Shown one piece after another: positions 19,589 to 28,477 of a stretch of DNA of 64,000 nt. This DNA is from Pseudomonadota bacterium (GTDB lineage: Bacteria; Pseudomonadota; Gammaproteobacteria; Burkholderiales; Burkholderiaceae_C), in contig JAKOYD010000131.1 in assembly GCA_029780695.1 (NCBI GenBank), positions 1-64,000 on the forward strand, given 5' to 3'. The position numbers were made by a program, and so were the translations under genes. The number at the start of each line of letters is the position of its first letter. The stretch's first letter is position 1. Below the pieces are notes generated by a model. That model ran no database searches. It was given only the letters and a program-made list of their open reading frames with translations, and had not been told where the DNA came from.

Positions 19589-20107
19589 ATGCCCGCCGAC
19601 GTCACGATCCGCCTGCTGACCGACACCGACCTGCCCGCCTACAAGGCGCTGCGCGACGTGGGGCTGCAGCACGACCCCGAGGCCTTCACCAGCGACTTCG
19701 ACACCGCGAGCCGCCTGCCCCCCGCCACCTACGCCACGCGGCTGGGCCAGCCGCCGCAGGATCACTTCATCCTGGGCGCCTTCGACGCCAGCGGCGCCAT
19801 GCTGGGCGCCGTGGTGTGCCAGCGCCACGCGCAGCTGAAGAAGCGCCACGAGGCCGAGCTGGTCGGCATGATCATCGCCCCCACCGCGCGCAGCCAGGGC
19901 ATCGGCAAGGCGCTGCTGAAGGAGTTCGACACGCTGGTGCGCAAGCTGCCGGGGCTGGAGCAGCTGGTGCTGTCGGTCACCGCCAGCAACGCGCACGCCG
20001 TCAAGCTGTACGAGAACGCCGGCTTCGTGCGCTACGGCCTGCAGCCGCGCGCCATCAAGGTCGACAACGCCTATCACGACAAGGCGCTGATGATCAAGGA
20101 ACTATGA
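19589..20107 (+). CDS. GNAT family N-acetyltransferase
   Basis: A 172-residue GCN5-related acetyltransferase that moves an acetyl group from acetyl-CoA to an unknown amine. It shows motif A, VGMIIAPTARSQGIGKALLKEFD (R-x-x-G-x-G/A pyrophosphate loop QGIGKA), and motif B, SVTASNAHAVKLYENAGFVRYG with the YENAGF helix. Start at 19589 has AAAGGAG seven bases upstream. It is 14 bases from mobA and so probably in the same transcript, though no link to molybdenum cofactor is known. A palindromic repeat and a tandem array follow it. Confidence 0.92.
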   Translation: MPADVTIRLLTDTDLPAYKALRDVGLQHDPEAFTSDFDTASRLPPATYATRLGQPPQDHFILGAFDASGAMLGAVVCQRHAQLKKRHEAELVGMIIAPTARSQGIGKALLKEFDTLVRKLPGLEQLVLSVTASNAHAVKLYENAGFVRYGLQPRAIKVDNAYHDKALMIKEL

Positions 20108-20152
20108 TTTTGATAGCTTTCAGCGCTGGATGGAAGGGCGTTGGAAGCCTTT
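20105..20152. repeat. ATAGCT/GCGCTTG repeat, partial copy
   Basis: TGATTTTGATAGCTTTCAGC followed by GCTGGATGGAAGGGCGTTGG. It begins at the stop codon of the GNAT gene. Confidence 0.55.
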
Positions 20153-20190
20153 TTATCGATGTTCTCAAAGAGGATCCGACACCCCAACCC

Positions 20191-20510
20191 CCGTTCGGGC
20201 CGAGCCTGTCGAAGCCGGTTCTTCCGAGTCCCCCGTTCGGGCCGAGCCTGTCGAAGCCGTTGCGCCCGAACCCGTCGTTCGGGCTGAGCCTGTCGAAGCC
20301 GGTTCTTCCGAGTCCCCCGTTCGGGTTGAGCCTGTCGAAGCCGTTGCTCCCTAGCCCCTCGTTCGGGCTGAGCCTGTCGAAGCCGTTGCTCCCGCCCCCC
20401 CCGTTCGGGCTGAGCCTGTCGAAGCCGTTGCTCCCGACCCCCCCGTTCGGGCTGAGCCTGTCGAAGCCGGCTCTCCCGAATCCCCGTTCGGGCTGAGCCT
20501 GTCGAAGCCG
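20191..20510. repeat. Tandem array of eight 42-bp units
   Basis: Eight copies of a 27-bp core containing GTTCGGGCTGAGCCTGTC and GAAGCC start at 20191, 20233, 20275, 20317, 20359, 20401, 20443 and 20484. The period is exactly 42 bases except for the last step (41). The 15-base spacers vary mildly (for example GGTTCTTCCGAGTCC or TTGCTCCCGACCCCC). Because 42 is a multiple of three, several frames stay open (FGLSLSKP, VRAEPVEA, RLRQAQPE), but none has a gene-like start or domain. The core is the dispersed repeat seen singly at 12676-12701. Confidence 0.92.
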
Positions 20511-20593
20511 TTGCTCCCGAACTCAGTCCTGCGGCAGCCTCAGAACGAACGTCGTTGGACCACTTTTGAATTTGGTTACGAGAAATACGCACC

Positions 20594-21943
<1,350 letters not shown>

Positions 21944-22031
21944 AGCGCCCGGCGTACGTGGCGGCAGGCCACCCGGCGTGGCAGCGTTTCACGGGCTGAC
22001 AAGCCGCTCGCGCGCTACCCGCCACGGCAGC

Positions 22032-22080
22032 CAGCTATTGTTTTTGCAAAGAAACTGGCGCAAGCGGCGTTGGCCGCCGT
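22032..22080. repeat. ATAGCT/GCGCTTG repeat copy between convergent genes
   Basis: CAGCTATTGTTTTTGCAAAG, AAACTGGCGCAAGCGGCG and TTGGCCGCC. It lies between the ends of moeA and the Bug-type receptor gene. The rest of this 137-base gap shows nothing clear. Confidence 0.6.
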
Positions 22081-23055
22081 TCAATCCAGCGTGATCTTCC
22101 GGTCCTTGATCAGCTTGTGCCAGCGCACCGATTCGGATTGGATGAGATCGGCATAGGCCTGGGTGCTGCTGCCCACCGGTTCGACGCCGAATTCGATCAG
22201 CTTCTGTCGTACTTGCGGTTGCTGGATGGCGGCGGCCACCTGCTTTTGCAGCGCCGCCTTCACGTCGGCGGGCAGGCCGGCAGGACCGACCAGACCGACC
22301 TGGGCCGACGCCTCGACGCCCTTCCAGCCCAGTTCGGCGAAGGTGGGCACGTCGGGCAACTGCGGCAGGCGCTTGTCGTTGGCCACCGCCAGCGGGCGAA
22401 TCTTGCCGGACTTGATGAAGCCAGCGCCCGCGGCCATGTCGACCATCATCACCGGGATCTGCCCACCCGCCAGGTCGCCCAGCGCCGGCGCCGCACCGCG
22501 GTAGGGGATGTGCACCATGTGCAGGCCAGCCTGGGACTTGAGCAGTTCCATCGCCAGATGGTGGGGGCTGCCGGCACCGGCCGAGGCGTAGCTGATCTTG
22601 CCAGGCGCGGCCTTGGCCTTGGCCACGAAGTCCTTGGCGTCCTTGGCGTCGGCGCTGGGGCCGACCACCAGGATCAGCGGAAAGCGCCCCATCAGCGTAA
22701 TCGGCGCCAAGTCTTTGTCGGGGTTGTAGCTGAGCTTGCTGTACAGCGCGGGGTTGAACACCATGGTGCCGTTGTCGGCCGACAGCACGGTGTAGCCGTC
22801 CGGCGCTGCGCGGGCCACTTCGGACGCGGCGATGGCGGTGGCGGCGCCCGGCTTGTTCTCAATCACCACCGACTGGCCGATCTGGGTCGACAGCTGCTGG
22901 CCGATGGTGCGCGCCAGAAAGTCCGAACCGCCGCCCGCCGGGTACGGCACCAGCCAGCGGATGGACTTGGATGGGAACGACGCCTGCGCCGTCGCGCCAG
23001 AGGCGCCCAGGGCCAGCGGAAGCGCCACAAGGGCAGCGGTAAACAAGGACTTCAT
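22081..23055 (-). CDS. TTT-system (Bug family) periplasmic substrate-binding protein
   Basis: A 324-residue receptor of the Bug/TctC family. A Sec signal (MKSLFTAALVALPLALGASG then ATAQA) leads into the family hallmarks: WLVPYPAGGGSDFLART, VVIENKPGAATAIA, YASAGAGSPHHLAMEL and HIPYRGAAPALGDLAGGQI. Such proteins capture carboxylates and other small organic acids in the periplasm; most are orphans without TctAB alongside, as here. It is divergent from an IclR-type regulator over an 88-base region with palindromes, so the regulator probably controls it. The neighbouring P450 fusion may act on the same or a related substrate. Confidence 0.94.
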   Translation of the reverse strand: MKSLFTAALVALPLALGASGATAQASFPSKSIRWLVPYPAGGGSDFLARTIGQQLSTQIGQSVVIENKPGAATAIAASEVARAAPDGYTVLSADNGTMVFNPALYSKLSYNPDKDLAPITLMGRFPLILVVGPSADAKDAKDFVAKAKAAPGKISYASAGAGSPHHLAMELLKSQAGLHMVHIPYRGAAPALGDLAGGQIPVMMVDMAAGAGFIKSGKIRPLAVANDKRLPQLPDVPTFAELGWKGVEASAQVGLVGPAGLPADVKAALQKQVAAAIQQPQVRQKLIEFGVEPVGSSTQAYADLIQSESVRWHKLIKDRKITLD

Positions 23056-23064
23056 GGGAGTGGA

Positions 23065-23078
23065 TTGATGTGCATCAA
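23065..23078. promoter_or_regulatory. Consensus FNR-type palindrome in the Bug/IclR intergenic region
   Basis: TTGATGTGCATCAA matches TTGAT-N4-ATCAA perfectly. It is only ten bases upstream of the Bug-receptor start, so binding there would more likely block than activate that gene. No -10 box stands at class II distance toward iclR. Confidence 0.5.
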
Positions 23079-23098
23079 AACGCGTAATACTACTTCCC

Positions 23099-23108
23099 AT
23101 TGCGCAAT
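23099..23108. promoter_or_regulatory. Palindrome, possible IclR operator
   Basis: ATTGCGCAAT is a perfect 10-bp palindrome about midway between the divergent start codons. A TAGTAT hexamer (minus strand, 23087-23092) could be the -10 of the receptor gene. Operator assignment is a guess from position. Confidence 0.4.
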
Positions 23109-23143
23109 CATTGATCCGGACTTGTACCCATACGCTTGCGTTC

Positions 23144-23965
23144 ATGACGACCCGAAACCGCCCCACCCCACCCGCTGCCGAGTCGACCGCCGAACCCCGC
23201 CGCCGCCGCGTGCAATCGGCCGAGATGGGCATGGGCATCCTGAAGGCGCTGGCCGCGCTGGGCGGCGCCGCCAGCCTGACGGCGGTGGCGCAGGCCGTGG
23301 GCGAAAGCACGGCCAAGGTGCACCGCTACATGGCCAGCCTGGTCGAGCAGGACCTGGTGGCGCAGGAGCCATTGAGCCAGCGCTACTTTCTGGGCCAGGC
23401 CGCCATCCACATCGGCCTGGCGGCGCTGCGCCAGTGCGACCCGATCCGTGCCGGCGAGCCGGCCCTGGTGCGCCTGCAGGCCGAGTTGGGCGTGACCTGC
23501 TTCATCGCGGTGATGGGCAACCAGGGGCCGACGATCCTGCGCATCGAGGAGCCCGCGCTGCCCGTGGTGGTGAACGTGCGCGCCGGCTCGGTGCTGCCGC
23601 TGCTGTGGTCGGCCACGGGGCAGGTGTTTCTGGCGCATGCCGAAGGCGGTGCGCTCGACGCGCAGATGCTACAGGAATGGGAGCGCTCAACGCCCACCCA
23701 GAAATCGCTGGTGCCACGAAAGGCGGCCATCGCAGCGTTGCGCGAGCAGGTGCGCGCCCAAGGCTGCGCCAGCGTGCAGGGCCTCTTGTCGGCCGGCATC
23801 AGCGCCGTGGCCGCGCCGATTCGCCAGCACACCGGCCAGGTGGCGGCGGTGCTGACGGCGCTGGGCGCCTCGGGCGGCTTTGACGCAGCGCCTGCAGGTC
23901 GCATTGCCACGTGCGTGAGGCAGGAGGCAGAGGGAATCAGCGCGGCGCTGGGGTTTGTGGGCTGA
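23144..23965 (+). CDS. IclR family transcriptional regulator
   Basis: A 273-residue regulator. The N-terminal winged helix (about residues 28-85) contains GILKALAALGGAASLTAVAQ and STAKVHRYMASLVEQDLV, the recognition helix region. A C-terminal IclR ligand domain follows with YFLGQAAIHIGL, CFIAVMGNQGPTILR and ISAVAAPIRQHTGQVAAVLT. IclR proteins sense small aromatic or aliphatic acids. It faces away from the Bug receptor gene and the two share 88 bases of control DNA. The start at 23144 was preferred; an in-frame ATG at 23111 would add 11 residues. Confidence 0.92.
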   Translation: MTTRNRPTPPAAESTAEPRRRRVQSAEMGMGILKALAALGGAASLTAVAQAVGESTAKVHRYMASLVEQDLVAQEPLSQRYFLGQAAIHIGLAALRQCDPIRAGEPALVRLQAELGVTCFIAVMGNQGPTILRIEEPALPVVVNVRAGSVLPLLWSATGQVFLAHAEGGALDAQMLQEWERSTPTQKSLVPRKAAIAALREQVRAQGCASVQGLLSAGISAVAAPIRQHTGQVAAVLTALGASGGFDAAPAGRIATCVRQEAEGISAALGFVG

Positions 23966-23978
23966 CAAATTCCGGATA

Positions 23979-24078
23979 CCGGACGCGAAGGACGCGAAAA
24001 CTACGCGAAGGACGTGAAAAAAACCTTCTTTTGAATTTTTTGCGTCCTTCGCGAATCCTTAGCGCCCTTCGCGTCCGG
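23979..24078. repeat. 100-bp palindromic element, copy 1
   Basis: Starts CCGGACGCGAAGGACGCG and ends with the near-complement AGCGCCCTTCGCGTCCGG; inside are GCGAAGGACG repeats and a TTTTTTGCGTCC arm. It fills the gap between the convergent iclR-type gene and the P450 gene, so it probably ends transcription from both sides. A second copy lies at 29774-29877. Confidence 0.85.
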
Positions 24079-24093
24079 CTGTTTAGCAGCGCA

Positions 24094-26421
24094 TCACAAT
24101 TCCAACACCAACTTATTCCCCACGGCGCGTGAGCAGCAGACCATCATGCGGTCTTGCGCATCGCGCTCGCCACGCGTCAGCACCAGGTCGCGGTGATCCA
24201 CCGCGCCGCCCAGCACGCGCACTTCACACGAGCCGCACAGCCCTTCGCAGCAGTCGCTCTGCACGTCGATGTTGGCGGCTTTCAGGGCTGACAGGATGGT
24301 CTGGTCGGCGCGCACGGGCAGGGTGATGCCGGAGTCTTTGAGTTCGATCTCGAACGCGTGCTCCTTGGCCGGGTCGAGCGTGGGCGGCTCGGTCTGGAAG
24401 TGCTCGACGCGCAGGGCGTCGTCGGGCCAGTGGGCGGTGCAGGTTTGGAGCGCGCTCAGCATGCGCTCGGGGCCGCAGGCGTACAGGCGCACGTCGGGTT
24501 GCGGCGTGGCCAGCAGCGCGGTCAGGTCGGCGCGCTGGCCCTCGTCCTTGGCGTAGACGTGCAGGCGCTCGCCGTGCTCTTTGACCAGCGCATCCAGCAG
24601 CGGCATGCGCTTGCGGCTGCGCCCGCTGTAGTGGATTTCATATTCCATGCCCAACAGGCGCGCGCGGTGCGCCATGGCGGCGATGGGCGTGATGCCGATG
24701 CCTCCGGCGATGAAGACGGCCTGCTTCGCACCTTCGTCAAAGCGAAAGTGGTTGCGCGGGCCGCGGATGCGCAGGCGGTCGCCTTGCTTCAACTGATCGT
24801 GCACCCAGTTCGAGCCGCCCCGGCTGGCGGCGTCGCGCAGCACGGCGATTTCGTAGGCGCCCGCGTCCGCCGGATCGCCGCACAGCGAATACTGGCGTGA
24901 CAGGCCGGTATCGCCGCATTCCAGGTCGATGTGCGCGCCGGGCTGCCATTTAGGCAACGGCTGGCCGTTGGCGGCCACCAGGCGCAGCAGCACCGTGTCG
25001 TCGGTGATCGGCGTCACACGCTCGACGACCATGGGGCGCGTCACCGTCTGCTTGGATGGCTCGCCCAGGCGCACGGGCAGTTGCTGTTGCAGGATGCCGG
25101 GGTTCGCACGCTCGGGATTCAGCGCCGGGTCCCATTCGACCCACAAATGCTTGGGGCCGCGGAAGGACGTGTTGGGCACGTAGTCAAAGCGCTGATCGGC
25201 CAGGCGCATGTGCGGCAGGCGTTGGGTGAACTCTTCCAGAAACACCTGCAACTCCAGCCGCGCCAGGTTCTTGCCCATGCACTGGTGCGAACCGTAGCCG
25301 AAGGTGAGGTGGTCGCTGGCGTTGTCGCGGCGAATGTCGACGCGCCCCGCATCGGCAAAGTGGCGCTCGTCATGGTTCGCCGACGACATGACGATGAGCA
25401 GCTTGCTGCCAGCGGGAATGTGCACGCCTCCCACCACCGCGTCGCGCGTGGCCAGCCGCCGCCACGCGGCCACCGAGCCGTTGTGGCGAATGCACTCTTC
25501 GACCGCGCTCGGGATCAGGCTCGGGTCTTCGCACAGCTCGCGCCACACGTCGGGTTGCTGCAGCAGCGATTTCAGCGCGTTGGCGATGCCGTTGGCCGTG
25601 GTCTCGTGCGAGGCGACGATGCCGGCCATCATCATCGAGTGCAGGTAGGAATCGGTGACGACCTCCGGGTACTCCTTCTGCTTGCGGATGCCGTATTGCA
25701 TCCAGCCCGGTGCGTCGGGGTTCTGGCGCATTTTTTCCAGAATCTGGCCCGAGAGCTGCCAGAAGTTGCCCACGGCGTGCGCCACCGCCACCTGCTCCTC
25801 GGGCTTGGGGCGGCCCCAGGTGTTGACGGTGTGGGCGATCGAGTAGCGGCGCAACTGGTCCATGTCCTCCTCGGGCACGCCCAGGAAATGCAGGCCGATG
25901 GTGAGCGGCGCTTCCCACAGCATCTGATCGACCAGGTCGGCGCGGCCGTCGTGGATGAACTTGTCGACGTACTCGCGCGCCACGCGGCGCACCATGGGCT
26001 CGTGTTCTTGCAGCGCCTCGGGCGTGAAGGGCTGGATCAGCACGCGGCGGCGCGCCATGTGGGCGGGCTCTTCCTCGTTGACGAGCGTGCGGTTCATCGC
26101 GTAGTCGTAGCTGGCCAGCACGGCGTTGGCCTCGTCGCCGGTGGGGGTGATTTTTTCGAGCGCGATCGAGGCGCTGAAGGTCTGGTGATCGCGGAACACC
26201 GCCTTCACGTCGTCGTAGCGCGTGACGACCCAATAGCCCAGCTTGGGCGAATAGAACACCGGCTCCTGCTCGCGCGACCAACGCACGTAGTCAGGCGGGT
26301 TCTGCTGGTAGCCGTCCTCGAACGGGTCGAACTCGGCCGCGCCGGCGCTGATGGGGCAACCGGTGGGGCCGGTCATGGCGGCGTCGTCAACGGGGCAGCG
26401 GGCGGCTTCGGTGTGGGACAT
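24094..26421 (-). CDS. Self-sufficient cytochrome P450 with fused phthalate-dioxygenase-type reductase
   Basis: A 775-residue CYP116B-like fusion (compare P450RhF, about 784 residues) that needs only NAD(P)H and O2. The P450 part (about 1-450) has the I-helix AGIVASHETTANG, the K-helix EECIRHN and the heme-ligand loop FGYGSHQCMGKNLARLEL. The reductase part has the flavin site RQYSLCGDP, the nucleotide site AGGIGITPIAAM, and a C-terminal [2Fe-2S] domain with CCEGLCGSCEV and a last Cys in MMVCCSRA. The start at 26421 gives the family-like MSHTEAARCPVDDAAM. Substrates in this family are varied (aromatics, ethers, herbicides); here unknown. Divergent from a thioredoxin-like gene. Confidence 0.95.
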   Translation of the reverse strand: MSHTEAARCPVDDAAMTGPTGCPISAGAAEFDPFEDGYQQNPPDYVRWSREQEPVFYSPKLGYWVVTRYDDVKAVFRDHQTFSASIALEKITPTGDEANAVLASYDYAMNRTLVNEEEPAHMARRRVLIQPFTPEALQEHEPMVRRVAREYVDKFIHDGRADLVDQMLWEAPLTIGLHFLGVPEEDMDQLRRYSIAHTVNTWGRPKPEEQVAVAHAVGNFWQLSGQILEKMRQNPDAPGWMQYGIRKQKEYPEVVTDSYLHSMMMAGIVASHETTANGIANALKSLLQQPDVWRELCEDPSLIPSAVEECIRHNGSVAAWRRLATRDAVVGGVHIPAGSKLLIVMSSANHDERHFADAGRVDIRRDNASDHLTFGYGSHQCMGKNLARLELQVFLEEFTQRLPHMRLADQRFDYVPNTSFRGPKHLWVEWDPALNPERANPGILQQQLPVRLGEPSKQTVTRPMVVERVTPITDDTVLLRLVAANGQPLPKWQPGAHIDLECGDTGLSRQYSLCGDPADAGAYEIAVLRDAASRGGSNWVHDQLKQGDRLRIRGPRNHFRFDEGAKQAVFIAGGIGITPIAAMAHRARLLGMEYEIHYSGRSRKRMPLLDALVKEHGERLHVYAKDEGQRADLTALLATPQPDVRLYACGPERMLSALQTCTAHWPDDALRVEHFQTEPPTLDPAKEHAFEIELKDSGITLPVRADQTILSALKAANIDVQSDCCEGLCGSCEVRVLGGAVDHRDLVLTRGERDAQDRMMVCCSRAVGNKLVLEL

Positions 26422-26530
26422 GGCAACGGCATCCAGCAAAAGCGCAATGCTACTCCGCAAAGCGTAATCAGCCAACCATGTGGACGGGCGGGTGCGGCGG
26501 CGTCCGACAGCGCCGCGCCGCCGCCACATC

Positions 26531-26536
26531 GACAAT
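26531..26536 (+). promoter_or_regulatory. Candidate -10 box before the thioredoxin-like gene
   Basis: GACAAT ends six bases before the ATG at 26543; no Shine-Dalgarno is seen. Probable leaderless start. Confidence 0.45.
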
Positions 26537-26542
26537 CGCAAC

Positions 26543-26869
26543 ATGCCCTATGTCGCCCAATTCACCCCCGAAACCCTGACCCGCGCCGACGTGGACGCCT
26601 CGCGCGGACCGCTGGTGCTGGAATTCGGCACCCCCTGGTGCGGCTGGTGCAGCGGCGCACAGCCGCACGTGCGCGCCGCCTTCGAGCAGGCCGGCGCCGC
26701 GGTGCCGCACGTGAAGGTGGAAGACGGCCCGGGCCGCCCGCTGGGCCGCTCGTTCAAGGTCAAGCTGTGGCCGACGCTGGTGTTTCTGCGCGATGGGGTG
26801 GAGGTCGAGCGGCTGGTGCGGCCCAGGTCAGCCGACGATGTGGCGGCTGCCTTGCAGCGCATTGCCTGA
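26543..26869 (+). CDS. Thioredoxin family protein
   Basis: A 108-residue cytoplasmic thioredoxin-fold protein without a signal peptide. The active site is FGTPWCGWCSGAQP (CGWC rather than CGPC), followed by the cis-Pro loop LWPTLVFLRDG and a C-terminal helix. CGWC is found in a side branch of thioredoxins and shifts redox potential; the partner is unknown. It is divergent from the P450 fusion with 121 bases between the starts. The start is chosen at 26543 because the upstream frame is Arg-rich and non-conserved in character, and a GACAAT box sits six bases before it. Confidence 0.9.
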   Translation: MPYVAQFTPETLTRADVDASRGPLVLEFGTPWCGWCSGAQPHVRAAFEQAGAAVPHVKVEDGPGRPLGRSFKVKLWPTLVFLRDGVEVERLVRPRSADDVAAALQRIA

Positions 26870-26879
26870 AGACCAAATA

Positions 26880-26932
26880 AGCCCTCAGCGCTTGATGGAA
26901 CAGCACATCTAGCTATTCAAACCATAGCGACA
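26880..26932. repeat. ATAGCT/GCGCTTG palindromic repeat copy
   Basis: AGCCCTCAGCGCTTGATGG, AACAGCACATCTAGCTATT and CAAACCATAGCGAC, between convergent genes. It resembles the copy inside moeA in its AGCTATT..AAACCATAGC part. Confidence 0.7.
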
Positions 26933-26933
26933 G

Positions 26934-27311
26934 TCAATCGGTGATCGGCGGGCAAGGCTGAAACCGCACGCACGGTGCGACTTTGCGCAACGCGACCACG
27001 GTGTTGCCTTGGGGCCGCCGCTCGGCGATGAAGCCGACTTCATCGCCCACGCCGATGCCTTGCAGCAACTGGCGGTGTTGCACCTGAAAGGTCAAGGTGC
27101 TGAACGGAAACTGGCCGCGCGGGACGATCTTCAGCCGGATCAGCGCGGGCTGCGCGCCCGCAGGCGGCATGTCGCGCACCACCGCTCTGGTGTAGACCCG
27201 CGATGCGGGCGGCTGCGCTGAGGCAACGGCCCAGGGCACCAGCAAACTCAGCGCGAGCGTGCTGAGCAGACGGCTTTGGCTGCGCACGGCACGCTCGGTG
27301 GGGTGGTGCAT
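26934..27311 (-). CDS. CusF-like periplasmic protein without the copper ligands
   Basis: A 125-residue exported protein with a signal peptide ending near ASAQ (residues 1-33). The mature part follows the CusF_Ec pattern: an early strand (YTRAVVRDM), a middle FPFSTLTFQVQH, then LLQGIGVGDEVGFIAERR and a last strand VVALRKV. In CusF, Cu(I)/Ag(I) is held by His, Trp and two Met in the segment that here reads GQFPFSTLTF, so the known ligands are absent. Two Cys at the end (APCVRFQPCPP) could form a disulphide. No cus efflux genes are adjacent. The family call is by motif memory and moderately sure. Confidence 0.6.
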   Translation of the reverse strand: MHHPTERAVRSQSRLLSTLALSLLVPWAVASAQPPASRVYTRAVVRDMPPAGAQPALIRLKIVPRGQFPFSTLTFQVQHRQLLQGIGVGDEVGFIAERRPQGNTVVALRKVAPCVRFQPCPPITD

Positions 27312-27326
27312 GGCGTCATTCTGCGC

Positions 27327-28328
27327 TCAAGCTGTGGGCGACGCCAGGCGCTCCCACGGCGGCACCGGCTCGAACTGCGCGGCCAGCGCGTCCAGCAGCA
27401 CGCGCACCTTGGGCACGCGCGCGCGGCTGGGGGTGTAGCAGGCATAGACGTGGTCGCCAAACGGCGTGTGCGGCGGGTAGCCGGGCAGTACGGCGCGCAG
27501 GCGGCCAGCGGCGACGTGGGGCGCGGTCAGATAAGTCGGCAGGATGGCCAGACCGTGACCGGCCAGCGTCAGGTCGAGCAGGCCGTCGGTGTTGTTGGTG
27601 CGTACGCGGCTGGTGACGGGCACGGTGTGCTCCTGCCCGTCGGGGCCGATCAGGCGCCAGCGGTTGCCGTCGGTCAGCAGGTAGCTCAGTGTCTGGTGCG
27701 CGGCCAGGTCGGCCACGCGCAGCGGCGTGCCCTGCGCCGCCAGGTAGGCGGGCGCGGCGAAGATGCCGCGCGCCAGCGTCACCACGCGGCGCACCACGGC
27801 GTCTTCGGGCGGCGAACGGGTCATGCGCAGGGCCAGATCGATCTGCTCTTCGGCCAGGTCGACCAGCTGGTCGGTCAGGATCAGCTCGCAGCTCAGGCGC
27901 GGGTGCTGAGCGGCGAGTTGCGGCAGCAGCGGCGCCACATACAGGCGCCCAAACGTCAGCGTGGCGCTGACGCGCAGCACACCGGCGGGTTCGTCGCCCA
28001 GGTTGCCCACGGCCAGTTCGGCGGCGGCCACGCTTTCCAGCGCCGCCTGCGCGTGCTGGTGGAACACCTGGCCGGCCGGCGTCAGCGCCAGGCGGCGTGT
28101 GCTGCGCTCAAGCAGGCGCACGCCGAAGGCGGCTTCCAGCTCGGCCATCTGCTTGCTGACCTGGGCGCGCGTGCAGTTCATCGCCCTTGCGGCACCGGCC
28201 ATGCTGCCCGCCTCGACCACCTTGACGAAGGCCTGCCACGACCCCAGCCACGGCCCGGCACGTGGGGTCGTCACACGCAGGGCCGAATGCGCGCCCGGTA
28301 GGATGAATGGCAGGCCTTTGCGCTGCAT
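27327..28328 (-). CDS. LysR family transcriptional regulator
   Basis: A 333-residue LysR-type regulator. The winged helix (about residues 30-85) has FVKVVEAGSMAGAARAMNCT and QVSKQMAELEAAFGVRLLER; the C-terminal effector domain follows with LRVSATLTFGRLYVAPLL and ends near PWERLASPTA. The start at 28328 leaves about 25 residues before the helix-turn-helix; an upstream in-frame start at 28400 is possible. It is divergent from an MFS permease gene, and a 19-bp palindrome abuts its start codon, so autoregulation and control of the permease are expected from LysR convention. Confidence 0.92.
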   Translation of the reverse strand: MQRKGLPFILPGAHSALRVTTPRAGPWLGSWQAFVKVVEAGSMAGAARAMNCTRAQVSKQMAELEAAFGVRLLERSTRRLALTPAGQVFHQHAQAALESVAAAELAVGNLGDEPAGVLRVSATLTFGRLYVAPLLPQLAAQHPRLSCELILTDQLVDLAEEQIDLALRMTRSPPEDAVVRRVVTLARGIFAAPAYLAAQGTPLRVADLAAHQTLSYLLTDGNRWRLIGPDGQEHTVPVTSRVRTNNTDGLLDLTLAGHGLAILPTYLTAPHVAAGRLRAVLPGYPPHTPFGDHVYACYTPSRARVPKVRVLLDALAAQFEPVPPWERLASPTA

Positions 28329-28347
28329 TGTCAATGAATGGTTGACA
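28329..28347. promoter_or_regulatory. Probable LysR operator
   Basis: TGTCAATGAATGGTTGACA: perfect arms TGTCAA / TTGACA around a 7-base spacer, containing a T-N11-A LysR box pattern. It sits right against the LysR start codon, in the 149-base gap to the divergent MFS gene. Confidence 0.65.
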
Positions 28348-28477
28348 TAACTGACCGGATTATGGACTGCTTGTGTCGCCGTAAGCGGCCTATGATCCAA
28401 GCCTCCGTGTTCAATGCCTACTAGGCCGCTGGCGCCCGCCCCTGGTGCGGCAGGCGCTACAAAAACAAGAGTTTTCC

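Noticed and set aside
20191-20510. Regular repeat-spacer array that might be read as CRISPR
   Set aside because: Spacers are 15 bases and similar to each other, repeats are a known dispersed element, and no cas gene is near.
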